Below, piece after piece: positions 51,504 to 61,205 of a stretch of DNA of 64,000 bases. Position 1 is the first letter of the stretch; each line of letters starts with the position of its first letter. The stretch spans positions 62,001-126,000 of the forward strand of contig CAJUPY010000004.1 of the NCBI GenBank assembly GCA_910588035.1, written 5' to 3'. This DNA comes from an uncultured Muribaculaceae bacterium (GTDB lineage Bacteria; Bacteroidota; Bacteroidia; Bacteroidales; Muribaculaceae). The position numbers and the translations under genes were made by a program. Under the pieces are notes generated by a model that was given only the letters and a program-made list of their open reading frames with translations, had not been told where the DNA came from and made no database searches.

Positions 51504-52483
51504 GTCGCAACGTTTCCGAGGCGACGATTAGAACCCTGTAACCTTTACAACATGCATCTTACTTACTAACTAACCCTGATTTTATATATCAATCTTTGCT
51601 GTTTTCGTTTTCTATCATTGTAAAGGATAGGAATCGCTCAATCGCAGATTCATTAAGTCTTGACGTCGTTCAAGGGTCGTGCAGCTGTCTGGAAGCATGA
51701 GCGGATACCCAAGACCGGCGTTTAATGTCGTCTTGTCATGTTGTTTTGACAATTAATCGGTTTATTTGGGATCTTGTATACATGAATCTGAACTGATTAT
51801 TCTACCTTATTTGAAATTTTACCTGTTATCATTAATCTGATTAGTCATATTTTCGAGTTCCCTCAGCCGTTTGACAACTTCTGTCATGAGAGTTGGCCTG
51901 AACTCACCGGGATTTGCTTAATCCCTCGGAGGTTATGGAGGTCAGCGACATCAGAAGATGTCTTTTGTTGAACAAGAGACTGAGATCAGAATCATCTTTA
52001 ACCGGTGCCATCCTTGTAAACATCTGAGTGATCTCGGTTATATTCTATCGCCGGTTATACAGATGAATTCTCTGTCTTTGCATTGCAAAGGTATGAACTT
52101 TCAAATTATCTTGCAAATGTTTTGACAAAAAAACTAATTTTTTCGACTTTTTTACAAAAATGCTAATATGCACTGTGATAGCGCATTAGCTTAAATATGC
52201 CAATAAATAGTTCGTCTTAATATCTCAAAAATTGGTCAAAAGGTAACGGAATTGTACCATTTTGCAACGGTAACAGAGAAGCCGTTGAAACATAGTCGCG
52301 GCAATCGCTATTTTCCGCTGACTAATTGCTATCGGCACACCGCAACAATCAATGCCGACTGTCTCAAGCTCAGTCGCCGGAGACCATGGGCACGGTAAAA
52401 TGGGAAGCTGATTCACATAAAACAGGCCTTAACATTTATTATTATTAACACAAGGCCAAAATTGTGGGGAATTAAGAATAAAT
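51504..52483. other. 1-kb stretch without a convincing gene
   Basis: No frame shows a known family. On the minus strand a TACCTTTG box (52086-52093) precedes two short ATG frames (51904-52023, 39 residues; 51819-51887, 22 residues, Glu/Arg-rich) and several small hairpins, among them GACATC/GATGTC and GGGATT/AATCCC. A structured RNA, a decayed gene or a small-protein locus are all possible. The plus side before 52484 belongs to the recJ promoter region. Confidence 0.5.
52086..52093 (-). promoter_or_regulatory. -7 box on the minus strand with no annotated gene
   Basis: The minus strand reads TACCTTTG. It would drive transcription leftward into the 51.5-52.1 kb gap. Confidence 0.4.
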
Positions 52484-52487
52484 TTGC

Positions 52488-52495
52488 TATTTTTG
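52488..52495 (+). promoter_or_regulatory. -7 promoter box for recJ
   Basis: TATTTTTG. The start codon lies about 210 bases downstream, giving an unusually long leader. Confidence 0.55.
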
Positions 52496-52583
52496 CAAAT
52501 TGATAGGGAAGACTCTTTTGTGGCTGATTCTGACTCTCTCCTGAAACCGGAAAGCCGCGTTTTCTCATTGATGTCATTTCACA

Positions 52584-52676
52584 GGTGCGAGATCTTTGCA
52601 CCGCCATATACATATCTCTCCTCACACAGGCTGAGGCACCGATGTTTCAGCCGACACGGCCCGGAGAGGCTGTGTC
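52584..52676 (+). promoter_or_regulatory. Structured 5' leader of recJ with three hairpins
   Basis: Consecutive stems are GGTGC/GCACC (52584-52602), GGCTGA/TCAGCC (52629-52652) and GACACGGCC/GGCTGTGTC (52653-52676, 9 bp with one G-T). They lie between the promoter and ATG 52706. Confidence 0.5.
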
Positions 52677-52705
52677 TTGCGACCGATAATAAAAAAAACA
52701 ACATA

Positions 52706-54436
52706 ATGATAAGTAAATGGAATTACTTACCCCTTACATCCGACGAGCAAAAAATGGAGACGGCTTTGGCTGCAAAGTACGCCTCATGTCCGCCTGTCAG
52801 TGAGCTGCTGGTGCAACGCGGTATAACCTCGGTGGAGGAAGCGGAAAAATTTTTCCGTCCTTCGCTGAGTGATCTGCACGACCCGTTTCTTATGCCTGAC
52901 ATGGACAAGGCAGTCGCACGTCTGAACCGTGCAATGGGGTTAAAGGAAAGAATAATGGTCTTTGGAGACTATGATGTCGACGGCACCACAGCCGTTGCAT
53001 TGGTCTACAAATATCTCCGCAATTTCTACTCCAACATTGATTTTTACATTCCGACACGCTATGACGAGGGTTATGGTGTGTCGCGTCGTGCTATCGAGGA
53101 GTTTGCAGAGCAAGGCATCTCGCTTGTTGTCATTCTCGACTGCGGCATAAAAGCCAATGAAGAAATCGAGTATGCCCGTAGCCTCGGAATTGATTTCATT
53201 ATCTGCGACCACCACGTTCCCGATCAGGAGTTGCCACAGGCGGCCGCGATACTGAATCCTAAGATGGACGGATCGACCTATCCGTGCCGCGAACTTTCGG
53301 GCTGTGGTGTGGGCTTTAAGTTCATGCAGGCTTTCGCCATAAGCAACGGTCTGCCGACAACCGATCTGGAGTCAATGCTCGATCTGGTGGCTGTAAGCAT
53401 CGCCGCCGACATCGTTCCGATGATCGATGAGAACCGCATCATGACTTACCACGGCCTGAAACGTCTGAACTCCAACCCCAACATGGGGCTCAGGGCGATC
53501 ATCAAGATATGTCAGCTTTCCGGACGTGAGATCACGGTCAGCGATCTGATTTTCAAAATCGGACCGCGAATAAATGCGTCGGGCAGAATGCAGTGTGGCA
53601 GCGAGGCGGTCGAACTGCTTGTCGCGCGTGACATCAGCGAGGCTTTTGAAAAAGCACGGAACATCGACCAATACAACAAAGACCGCAAAGAACTTGACAA
53701 ACGCATCACCGAAGAGGCAAACGCCATTCTTGAGAAGCGCGGAGAGAAGGAGAGCGACAAAAAGTCGATTGTCATCTACAACAAAGATTGGCACAAGGGC
53801 ATAATAGGCATCGTGGCGTCGCGGCTCACCGAACTCTACTATAAGCCATCGGTGGTGCTTACTCTCAGTGACGGACTCGCGACAGGCTCGTCGCGTTCGG
53901 TCCAGGGCTTTGATATCTATAAGGCGGTCGAGGCCTCGCGCGACATTCTTGAAAACTTCGGCGGCCACACCTATGCTGTGGGCCTGTCGTTGAAAGAGGA
54001 GAATATTCCTGAATTCACGCGCCGTTTTGAAGAGTATGTCGCGGCAAACATTCTGCCTTCGCAGCTTGAACCCCAGCTCGACATCGACGCCTATCTCAAT
54101 TTCTCAGAGATAACCAACGAGTTTGTGTCGCTGCTGCGACGGTTCAATCCGTTCGGTCCGGGAAATCAGAAACCGGTGTTCTGCGCGCGCAACGTGATAG
54201 ATTTCGGCACAAGCAAACTTGTCGGACGCAATCTCGAACACATCAAGCTCGAGCTTGTCGACAACACTTCCGGAAAAGTGTTTAACGGAATAGCATTCAA
54301 CATGGCGCGGCATTTCGGGCATATCCACTCTCGCCAACCGTTTGACATCTGTTTCACAATCGAAGACAATAAACACCACGGTGCTTCAGGCGCGATTCAG
54401 CTGCTGGTAAAGGAAATACACACAGGTCAGCAGTAA
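52706..54436 (+). CDS. recJ: Single-stranded-DNA-specific exonuclease RecJ
   Basis: A 576-residue DHH-family 5'-3' exonuclease used in recombination and mismatch or base-excision repair. It has RIMVFGDYDVDGTTA, LVVILDCGIKA, FIICDHHVPDQ, NPKMDGSTYPCRELSGCGVGFKF, the DHHA1-linked GIIGIVASRL and FGGHTYAVGLSL, then an OB-like C-terminal domain. The frame is open back to 52484, but the upstream part is the leader; ATG 52706 (MISKWNYLPL) matches the family start. It is followed by recQ 12 bases later, a sensible repair operon. Confidence 0.95.
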   Translation: MISKWNYLPLTSDEQKMETALAAKYASCPPVSELLVQRGITSVEEAEKFFRPSLSDLHDPFLMPDMDKAVARLNRAMGLKERIMVFGDYDVDGTTAVALVYKYLRNFYSNIDFYIPTRYDEGYGVSRRAIEEFAEQGISLVVILDCGIKANEEIEYARSLGIDFIICDHHVPDQELPQAAAILNPKMDGSTYPCRELSGCGVGFKFMQAFAISNGLPTTDLESMLDLVAVSIAADIVPMIDENRIMTYHGLKRLNSNPNMGLRAIIKICQLSGREITVSDLIFKIGPRINASGRMQCGSEAVELLVARDISEAFEKARNIDQYNKDRKELDKRITEEANAILEKRGEKESDKKSIVIYNKDWHKGIIGIVASRLTELYYKPSVVLTLSDGLATGSSRSVQGFDIYKAVEASRDILENFGGHTYAVGLSLKEENIPEFTRRFEEYVAANILPSQLEPQLDIDAYLNFSEITNEFVSLLRRFNPFGPGNQKPVFCARNVIDFGTSKLVGRNLEHIKLELVDNTSGKVFNGIAFNMARHFGHIHSRQPFDICFTIEDNKHHGASGAIQLLVKEIHTGQQ

Positions 54437-54448
54437 CAGGCCGCTAAT

Positions 54449-56380
54449 ATGTTCACACGCGACGACGCCCGCGGGACACTCAGGGACAACTGGGGCTATG
54501 ACTCGTTCCGCCCTATGCAGGAAGAGATCGTGATGTCGGTTCTCGAGGGCCGCGACACGCTCGGTCTGATGCCTACCGGCGGAGGCAAGTCGATCACGTT
54601 TCAGGTGCCGGCACTGATGCTCGACGGACTTACGGTGGTTGTGACTCCGCTTATCTCCCTGATGAAAGATCAGGTCGACAATCTGCGTGCACGCGGCATC
54701 AAGGCACTGTATCTGTTTTCAGGACTGACCCGACATGAGCAGCAGCTCGCGATTGAACGTTGCATGGCCGGAAGAGTCAAAATTCTCTATGTCTCACCCG
54801 AAAAACTTTCGTCACGTTCGTTTGCCGACACAATGAGACAACTGCCGGTCTCGCTGATAGTTGTCGACGAGGCCCACTGCATCTCGCAATGGGGCTATGA
54901 TTTCAGACCGTCTTATCTTAAAATCAGAAAACTGCGTGAGTTCCACCCTGAAGTTCCGGTTCTGGCGTTGACCGCATCGGCGACTCCCGATGTTGCCGAT
55001 GACATATCGCGGCAACTTGAATTCAGGGAGGGGGCACGGCGGTACACTCTCAGCTTCTCACGTGAGAATCTGTCATATGTTGTCAGAGATGTCTCAGACA
55101 AAGACTCGATGTTGCTCAGGGTTGTCACCAGTGTCGCCGGCACCGCGATCGTATATGTCAGATCGCGCCGTCGCACCCGCGAGATCGCGCAGATGCTCAA
55201 TGATTCGGGCGTCAGTGCCGAATATTACCATGCCGGACTCGATGCCCGGGACAAGAATGAACGCCAGAACCGGTGGAAAGAGGGAACGTCAAGAGTCATG
55301 GTCGCTACCAACGCATTCGGAATGGGCATTGACAAACCCGATGTCAGGCTTGTTGTGCATTACGATCTGCCTTCTTCACTCGAGGAGTACTATCAGGAGG
55401 CAGGCAGGGCAGGACGCGACGGATTGCCCTCGTTTGCCGTCGTTCTCGCTTCAAAAACCGACAAGGCTCTTCTGACCCGTCGTGTCAATGAGGCTTTTCC
55501 TCCAAAAGATATGATCAGGCGTGTCTATGAGCTTGCCGGTAATTTTCTCGATGTGGCGGTCGGAGGAGGTTACAATCAGGTCTATGAATTCAATTTCCCG
55601 TTGTTTTGCAAACGGTTTGATCTCAAACCCGTGATTGCCCGCAATGCCCTGGTTATTCTGACGCGTGCCGGCTACGTCGACTATACCGATGAGATCGCGA
55701 CGCGGTCGAGAATCATGGTCACGATGCAGCGCGACGAACTCTATTGTCTTGAGCTGCCTCAGTCGGTCGACCGCGTTTTTCAGCTCATTCTGCGCACCTA
55801 CACCGGATTGTTTGCCGACTATGAATATATCAGCGAGTCTCTGTTGGCCTCTCGGTTGGGTGTCAAGGAGAATGAGATCTATGAGTCGTTACTGACATTG
55901 AGCCGCATGCATGTGATAAACTATGTGCCGCGGACCTCAACACCTTATTTATATTATACGACGTCGCGTGAAGAGCCACGCCACATAATCACTCCCGCCG
56001 AGGTCTACGAGAAGCGGCGCAGACAGATGGAACAACGGGTCGAGGCCATGAAGCATTTTGTTTTTGCCTCAGATCGTTGTCGTGCGGTCACCATGCTGCG
56101 CTATTTCGGGGAGAAGAATGCCGTGCCATGTGGGAAGTGTGATTGGTGCCGTGCCATGAGACGCGCACAAAGAACTATGTCATCTGAAGACAGCAACCGG
56201 TTCCGTGACGCGCTCATTGCAATACTCCGGTCAGAGGGATGCTGCACAATTGACTTTCTTGTCTCCCGTCTGGGCGTCACGACCGCAGAGAGACGCGATC
56301 AGATCATCGCTGTCGTCAGAGATATGGCCGACAACGGATTGGCGGAATTGGACGGACTGAATGTCAGACTGTCAAAATAA
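54449..56380 (+). CDS. recQ: ATP-dependent DNA helicase RecQ
   Basis: A 643-residue superfamily-2 3'-5' helicase. GYDSFRPMQEEI, Walker A MPTGGGKS, VVTPLISLMKDQVDNL, the DEAH box VVDEAHCISQWGYDFRP, LTASATPDV, ATNAFGMGIDKPDVR and YYQEAGRAGRDG mark the helicase core. The zinc-binding Cys set follows (CRAVTMLRYFG, CGKCDWC), and a C-terminal winged-helix-like part ends the protein. It lacks an obvious complete HRDC domain, as often in Bacteroidales. It acts with RecJ in DNA end processing; the two genes are 12 bases apart. Confidence 0.95.
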   Translation: MFTRDDARGTLRDNWGYDSFRPMQEEIVMSVLEGRDTLGLMPTGGGKSITFQVPALMLDGLTVVVTPLISLMKDQVDNLRARGIKALYLFSGLTRHEQQLAIERCMAGRVKILYVSPEKLSSRSFADTMRQLPVSLIVVDEAHCISQWGYDFRPSYLKIRKLREFHPEVPVLALTASATPDVADDISRQLEFREGARRYTLSFSRENLSYVVRDVSDKDSMLLRVVTSVAGTAIVYVRSRRRTREIAQMLNDSGVSAEYYHAGLDARDKNERQNRWKEGTSRVMVATNAFGMGIDKPDVRLVVHYDLPSSLEEYYQEAGRAGRDGLPSFAVVLASKTDKALLTRRVNEAFPPKDMIRRVYELAGNFLDVAVGGGYNQVYEFNFPLFCKRFDLKPVIARNALVILTRAGYVDYTDEIATRSRIMVTMQRDELYCLELPQSVDRVFQLILRTYTGLFADYEYISESLLASRLGVKENEIYESLLTLSRMHVINYVPRTSTPYLYYTTSREEPRHIITPAEVYEKRRRQMEQRVEAMKHFVFASDRCRAVTMLRYFGEKNAVPCGKCDWCRAMRRAQRTMSSEDSNRFRDALIAILRSEGCCTIDFLVSRLGVTTAERRDQIIAVVRDMADNGLAELDGLNVRLSK

Positions 56381-56439
56381 CCTTATTTAAACACTTTTAG
56401 CTGACGCTTAACTGACAATTTCAACAGTTTGTTGTTATT

Positions 56440-56477
56440 ATAATGAAACTTGATTCAAACAAGGCAAGTTTCATTAT
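56440..56477. repeat. Inverted repeat between recQ and gltX
   Basis: A 13-bp perfect stem (56440-56452 with 56465-56477) and a 12-base loop, without a T run. Confidence 0.6.
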
Positions 56478-56545
56478 ATCCCTCGACCTTTCTATCGGGT
56501 AGTGATACCAGATATTGAGGCTCTCATAAATAAATAGTTGAAACG

Positions 56546-56590
56546 TGAGTGAGGAGGACCACGGGTTGGTTCTCCTCATTCTCGTTTTTT
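56546..56590 (+). terminator. Terminator of the recJ-recQ unit
   Basis: GAGGAGGACC pairs with GGTTCTCCTC (one G-T/mismatch region, extended by GAG/CTC), followed by GTTTTTT. Confidence 0.75.
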
Positions 56591-56624
56591 ATGGACGGTT
56601 TTTGCATATCCCGCTGTTTTTAAC

Positions 56625-56632
56625 TATTTTTG
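56625..56632 (+). promoter_or_regulatory. -7 promoter box for gltX
   Basis: TATTTTTG with TTTG at about 56601-56604 as the -33 element, 38 bases before the ATG. Confidence 0.65.
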
Positions 56633-56669
56633 CATTCTCAAAATAAAGATATATCAAATTATACGAAAT

Positions 56670-58202
56670 ATGGATCGACCTGTCAGAGTCAGATTTGCTC
56701 CTTCACCGACCGGCCCCCTTCACATCGGAGGCGTCAGAACAGCTCTTTACAACTATCTGTTTGCCCGTCAGAATGGCGGTAAAATGATCTTGAGAATTGA
56801 AGACACAGACTCTCAACGCTTTGTGCCGGGTGCCGAAGATTATATCAACGAGGCTCTCGCATGGCTTGGAATAGAAATAGATGAGGGCGTTCGCGAGGGA
56901 GGACCATTCGGCCCTTACAAACAAAGTGAACGGCGAGACATTTATCGGGAGCATGTGAAAATGTTGCTCGACAACAACCGGGCCTACATTGCGTTTGACA
57001 CCCCGGCCGAACTTGAGGCAGCGCGTTCCGCTCACCCCAACTTCCAGTACGACGCCTCGACGCGCGGCTCGATGAGAAATTCGCTGACGCTTTCTGCCGA
57101 GGAGGTTGAAAGCCTGATAGCCGCGGGAACGCCCTATGTCGTCCGTTTTCTGATTGAACCGGGACGTGATGTCGAGGTTGACGACCTTATTCGCGGAAAA
57201 GTGGTTATCAACTCATCGGTTCTCGACGACAAGGTGCTGTATAAGAGTGCCGATGACCTGCCGACCTACCACCTTGCCAATATCGTCGACGACCACCTGA
57301 TGGAGATTTCCCATGTCATCAGAGGCGAAGAGTGGTTGCCGTCGGCACCGCTCCATGTGTTGCTGTATGAGGCCTTTGGCTGGAGTGACACTATGCCTCG
57401 TTTTGTCCACCTTCCGCTGTTGCTTAAACCCGACGGAAAGGGTAAACTCAGCAAGCGTGATGGCGACCGTCTCGGATTCCCTGTTTTTCCGCTCGAGTGG
57501 CATGACCCTAAGAGCGGTGAGATATCGAGCGGTTATCGTGAAAGCGGTTATCTGCCTCAGGCTGTTGTCAATTTCCTCGCTCTGCTCGGCTGGAATCCGG
57601 GAGACGACACAGAGATCATGTCTATGGACGAGCTGGTTGCGAAATTCTCTCTCGACCACTGCTCGCGTGCCGGCGCGAAGTTCGCATTTGAAAAAGGCAA
57701 ATGGTTCAACCACAGTTATCTGCAGATGGTTGACGACGCCACTCTGGCACAAATGTTCAAACCTGTTCTGAAAAAACATGGAGTGAATCCAGATGATTGG
57801 TCTGACGACTATCTGACCCGAGTTGTCTCGATGGTGAAAGGACGCATCAACTTTGTCAATGATCTTTGGGAAAATGCCTCGTTCTTTTTCGTGCAACCGA
57901 CAGAATATGAAGCTAAGTCGGTCAAGAAACGCTGGACTCCCGACATGCCCGGCAACATGAAGACTCTCATCTCGATCTTGCGTGGACTCGATGATTTCTC
58001 GTCAGCGGCTGCCGAACCTGTCGTTCTCGGCTGGATCACTGACAACGGGCTTCACATGGGCAATGTGATGAACGCGTTTCGCCTGGCTGTGGTCGGACAG
58101 TGTAAAGGGCCCCACATGTTTGACATCACCGAATTGCTTGGCAAAGAGGAAACTATCAAACGCATCGAGGCCGGAATTGAAAATATAAAACCAGTCGAAT
58201 AA
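56670..58202 (+). CDS. gltX: Glutamate--tRNA ligase
   Basis: A 510-residue class I aminoacyl-tRNA synthetase. The HIGH motif appears as RFAPSPTGPLHIGG near the start with TALYNYLFAR. The tRNA-binding insertion and the KMSKS-equivalent KLSKRDGDRLGFPVFP follow, then the helical anticodon-binding domain. It charges tRNA-Glu. The length is typical of the bacterial enzyme. The promoter lies just upstream, and waaA follows after 15 bases on the same strand. Confidence 0.97.
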   Translation: MDRPVRVRFAPSPTGPLHIGGVRTALYNYLFARQNGGKMILRIEDTDSQRFVPGAEDYINEALAWLGIEIDEGVREGGPFGPYKQSERRDIYREHVKMLLDNNRAYIAFDTPAELEAARSAHPNFQYDASTRGSMRNSLTLSAEEVESLIAAGTPYVVRFLIEPGRDVEVDDLIRGKVVINSSVLDDKVLYKSADDLPTYHLANIVDDHLMEISHVIRGEEWLPSAPLHVLLYEAFGWSDTMPRFVHLPLLLKPDGKGKLSKRDGDRLGFPVFPLEWHDPKSGEISSGYRESGYLPQAVVNFLALLGWNPGDDTEIMSMDELVAKFSLDHCSRAGAKFAFEKGKWFNHSYLQMVDDATLAQMFKPVLKKHGVNPDDWSDDYLTRVVSMVKGRINFVNDLWENASFFFVQPTEYEAKSVKKRWTPDMPGNMKTLISILRGLDDFSSAAAEPVVLGWITDNGLHMGNVMNAFRLAVVGQCKGPHMFDITELLGKEETIKRIEAGIENIKPVE

Positions 58203-58217
58203 AACTTCCAGTGGCCG

Positions 58218-59471
58218 ATGAATTGGCTATATGACACCGCCATACGCATTTATGGCCTGGCAGTGCGCTGTGTGGCGTCGCGGAATCCCAAAGCCGCAAA
58301 GATGATAGCGGGACACCGCGAATCGCTGGATCGTCTCAGACGGAAAATCAAACCCGGCGACCGTCCGGTGTGGATTCATGTGGCATCGCTCGGTGAGTTT
58401 GAGCAGGGACGTCCGTTGATTGAACGTATCAGGCGGGAGCATCCGGGGAAAAAAATTGTCTTGAGTTTCTTTTCTCCGTCCGGATTTGAGGTGCGCAGGA
58501 ACTATGACAAGGTCGATGCGACATTTTATCTTCCTTTTGACACTCCCGGTAATGCCCGCCGGATTATTGACGCGATCGATCCGTCTGTGGCCATATTTGT
58601 CAAATATGAGTTCTGGGGCAACTATCTCGAGACTCTTTACAAACGTGATATCCCCGTCTATCTCATATCTGCCATCTTCCGCAGGAATCAGATTTTCTTC
58701 CGCCCTTATGGCGGTTTCATGAGGCGTGTGCTCGGTTTTTTCAAACATCTTTATATTCAGGACGAGAATTCCCGCCGTCTGTTGTCATCGGTTGGCATCA
58801 GTAATGTGACCGTTGCCGGAGATACGCGTTTCGACCGTGTGACCGATGTTATGAAAGCTTCGTCTGAGATTGCCGGAATGGATCGGTTCAATGCCGGAAA
58901 CGGTGCCGATTTGATTTTCGGCAGCAGTTGGCCGGCCGATGAGGAGAAATATTTCAAGTTTCTAAACGATAACCCCGATCTGACGTTCATCATCGCCCCA
59001 CATGAGTTTGATGACGAAAGATTGAAGAAGATGCGCGATTCTTTGCGCGGTAATGTCGTTTTGTTGTCGCAGTGGGAGAAAATGGCAGCCGGAGAGTCGA
59101 CGCGGGCAACGGGCCACGACAAGATAAGAGGCATCATAGTCGACTCGTTCGGCAAACTGTCGTCGCTCTACCGTTATGCCCGTGTCGCATACATAGGCGG
59201 AGGATTCGGCTCTGGAATACACAACATAAATGAGGCTGCCGTCTATGGCATTCCGGTTGTTTTCGGTCCGGTCTTCAGGAAGTTCAAGGAGGCTTCAGAT
59301 CTGATAGCTGCGGGAGGCGCATTCAGCTGTCGCGACGCATCGGAGGTTTGTGACACGCTCCGGCAACTGACTTACGACGAGAAAATGAGGAGCGAGGCCG
59401 GAAAAGAAGCGGGTGACTATATCAGACGCAGCATTGGTGCGACCGATCTGATCTATAGAGATTTGTTTTAA
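58218..59471 (+). CDS. waaA: 3-deoxy-D-manno-octulosonic acid transferase (Kdo transferase)
   Basis: A 417-residue GT-B glycosyltransferase (GT30). An N-terminal hydrophobic segment anchors it at the inner membrane. Motifs are PVWIHVASLGEFEQGRPLIE, KIVLSFFSPSGFEVRRNYD, FVKYEFWGNYLE, VAGDTRFDRV and the C-terminal VAYIGGGFGSGIHNINEAAVYGIPVVFGP. It adds Kdo to lipid A precursor during lipopolysaccharide synthesis. It follows gltX by 15 bases, probably one transcript. Confidence 0.95.
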   Translation: MNWLYDTAIRIYGLAVRCVASRNPKAAKMIAGHRESLDRLRRKIKPGDRPVWIHVASLGEFEQGRPLIERIRREHPGKKIVLSFFSPSGFEVRRNYDKVDATFYLPFDTPGNARRIIDAIDPSVAIFVKYEFWGNYLETLYKRDIPVYLISAIFRRNQIFFRPYGGFMRRVLGFFKHLYIQDENSRRLLSSVGISNVTVAGDTRFDRVTDVMKASSEIAGMDRFNAGNGADLIFGSSWPADEEKYFKFLNDNPDLTFIIAPHEFDDERLKKMRDSLRGNVVLLSQWEKMAAGESTRATGHDKIRGIIVDSFGKLSSLYRYARVAYIGGGFGSGIHNINEAAVYGIPVVFGPVFRKFKEASDLIAAGGAFSCRDASEVCDTLRQLTYDEKMRSEAGKEAGDYIRRSIGATDLIYRDLF

Positions 59472-59532
59472 AAGAATTGAACCTGCCGACCGTTTCAGGT
59501 GTTATAGTTTAAACCTGAAAATGTGTTAAAAG

Positions 59533-60138
59533 ATGAAAAAAACTATATTTGCAGCTTCGTTTGCAGCTTTTCTGTTGTCGCTGTCGTCATGTGACAGCAA
59601 GTCAAAACTCGCAGATGACATTGCCGGAAGTTGGGCAAGTTCGCCCGAACGTTTCGTTGACAATCAGGCGAGTTCAGCCTCGATCATTCAGATAATTGAT
59701 TTCACCAAAGATCAGTCCAAGACGGGCGGAACCCTGACCATGAGCGGATTGTTCTCGATAATGACGGCTATGCCCCAGAGTGATAGAGCTATTCAGCCAC
59801 TGAGCGTCACTGCAAGCGGCGTGGCATCAATAGCCGGTGAATGGACTGTAATAGATGATGACGAGATCTCTGTTTTTCTTGATGCCAAGACTTTGAACGT
59901 CAATGTAGATCCGTCGGCGGTGGTTCTTGACGACAATCTGCTGACCAATGAATCGACCCCCGACACAACATCTCTTAAACCGGCTTTGGCGCGTTCGATA
60001 GAGGCTCAGATCAAGTCGGCTGTAGGAAATCAGTTTTTCAATGTGAGAAAGATCGATGATATCAAGATCAAAGATAACATAATGTCGTGTGAGATCAACA
60101 AACGCGACCTCACATTGCGCCGGCAGACTGTCGACTGA
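59533..60138 (+). CDS. Uncharacterised lipoprotein
   Basis: A 201-residue protein with a lipobox (LSLSSCDSK, Cys at about residue 20). The mature part begins DDIAGSWASSPERF, recalling lipocalin-like stress lipoproteins, and is followed by beta-rich segments (GEWTVIDDDEISVFLDAKTL) and a helical part (ALARSIEAQIKSAV). The family is not recognised. It lies 61 bases after waaA on the same strand. Its stop abuts that of the convergent DUF4421 gene (TGATCA). Confidence 0.75.
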   Translation: MKKTIFAASFAAFLLSLSSCDSKSKLADDIAGSWASSPERFVDNQASSASIIQIIDFTKDQSKTGGTLTMSGLFSIMTAMPQSDRAIQPLSVTASGVASIAGEWTVIDDDEISVFLDAKTLNVNVDPSAVVLDDNLLTNESTPDTTSLKPALARSIEAQIKSAVGNQFFNVRKIDDIKIKDNIMSCEINKRDLTLRRQTVD

Positions 60139-61197
60139 TCACCACAGGTTGAACCTGTAGCCGATCGAGGCGTTCACGCTCCACATCATGCTTATCAACG
60201 TATGTTCCTTGTCGGAGATCAGGTTGTTCTCAATATTGCCTACTATGCCTACAAACCACTTTCCGTGGTTGTAGACTGCCGAGGCATTGAACCGGTTTGA
60301 CAGACCGAATGTCGTCGATGACTTGCCGGGATTATTTATGTAGCCTGTTCTGATGCCGACCGAGGGGGCTTCGGAAATGCCGATCAGCCAGTTGTGGGGC
60401 AGAGCCCAGTTGTAGGCATAGCCGAGTTTGACTGCATAATTGCGGTTCTTGACGTGGTAAAAATACTCTGACCACGACATTGGCAGATGTGCTTTCATGT
60501 AGACCGGCAGGCTGTTGAAATCGAAGTTGTAGTTCAAGGAGTAGTAGGAGAAACCGGCAAACGGGGTTCCGGCCGATTTTTTCTGTAGTTTGCTGAAACT
60601 GAACGCCGCTCCCTGGCTGTAATGGGCGTGGTTGAAGAAATAGTAGGCGTCAAATCCCCACTGCCGGGTGTTGATTCCTTTGAATTCAAGGTCGGGTCTG
60701 ATGTCTATCTCCGGGGTGGCAAAAGAGCTGATATGTGTGCCGACATCATTGCTGATGAAATAGAAATTGGCTGCGAGCAGCGAGCAGCTGAACCCGAATG
60801 TGAATCGTTTTCGGGCATTGGGGTTGCCGCCGAACAGTTTCGACACGTTGACGTCATAGCCGACCGAGACGGCGAGGTAGGTCAGGTAGAGTCCCATTGA
60901 GGTACAGGGGTCTGAGATCATCGACATCTTTGTCTTGTTCTCAAACCTGAAATCATAGTAGTCCATCCATGATTCCGTTCTGAACTTCATGTTGAATTTG
61001 TTTCCCGTGCCGACAACGTAGGTCGAATCGTAGCTGTTGAAGAATTTGTCGCCCCAGCGATACACATCGATGCAGAAGTGGGGAAATTTACCCCATGTGG
61101 CGATTGAATCGAGTGCGAGTGACAGGGCTTCGGCCCGGGGTGAGAACACCCCCGACAGAAAAATCAATAAAAACAACAATCGACAGCGGGTTTTCAT
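60139..61197 (-). CDS. DUF4421 domain-containing outer-membrane-like protein
   Basis: A 352-residue exported protein. Signal peptide (LLFLLIFLSGVFSPRAEA), then the DUF4421 pattern: WGDKFFNSYDSTYVVGTGNKFNMKFRTESWMDYYDFRF, alternating strands ending in aromatic residues (AVKLGYAYNWALPHNWLIGIS) and a last strand INASIGYRFNLW-like with terminal aromatic Trp, as in outer-membrane barrels. The role is unknown. Its ATG is 8 bases after a -7 box, so the mRNA leader is minimal. It is convergent with the lipoprotein gene. Confidence 0.82.
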   Translation of the reverse strand: MKTRCRLLFLLIFLSGVFSPRAEALSLALDSIATWGKFPHFCIDVYRWGDKFFNSYDSTYVVGTGNKFNMKFRTESWMDYYDFRFENKTKMSMISDPCTSMGLYLTYLAVSVGYDVNVSKLFGGNPNARKRFTFGFSCSLLAANFYFISNDVGTHISSFATPEIDIRPDLEFKGINTRQWGFDAYYFFNHAHYSQGAAFSFSKLQKKSAGTPFAGFSYYSLNYNFDFNSLPVYMKAHLPMSWSEYFYHVKNRNYAVKLGYAYNWALPHNWLIGISEAPSVGIRTGYINNPGKSSTTFGLSNRFNASAVYNHGKWFVGIVGNIENNLISDKEHTLISMMWSVNASIGYRFNLW

Positions 61198-61205
61198 ATT
61201 GTTGG

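Noticed and set aside
56440..56477. Inverted repeat as a mobile-element end
   Set aside because: Single copy, no target duplication or transposase nearby.
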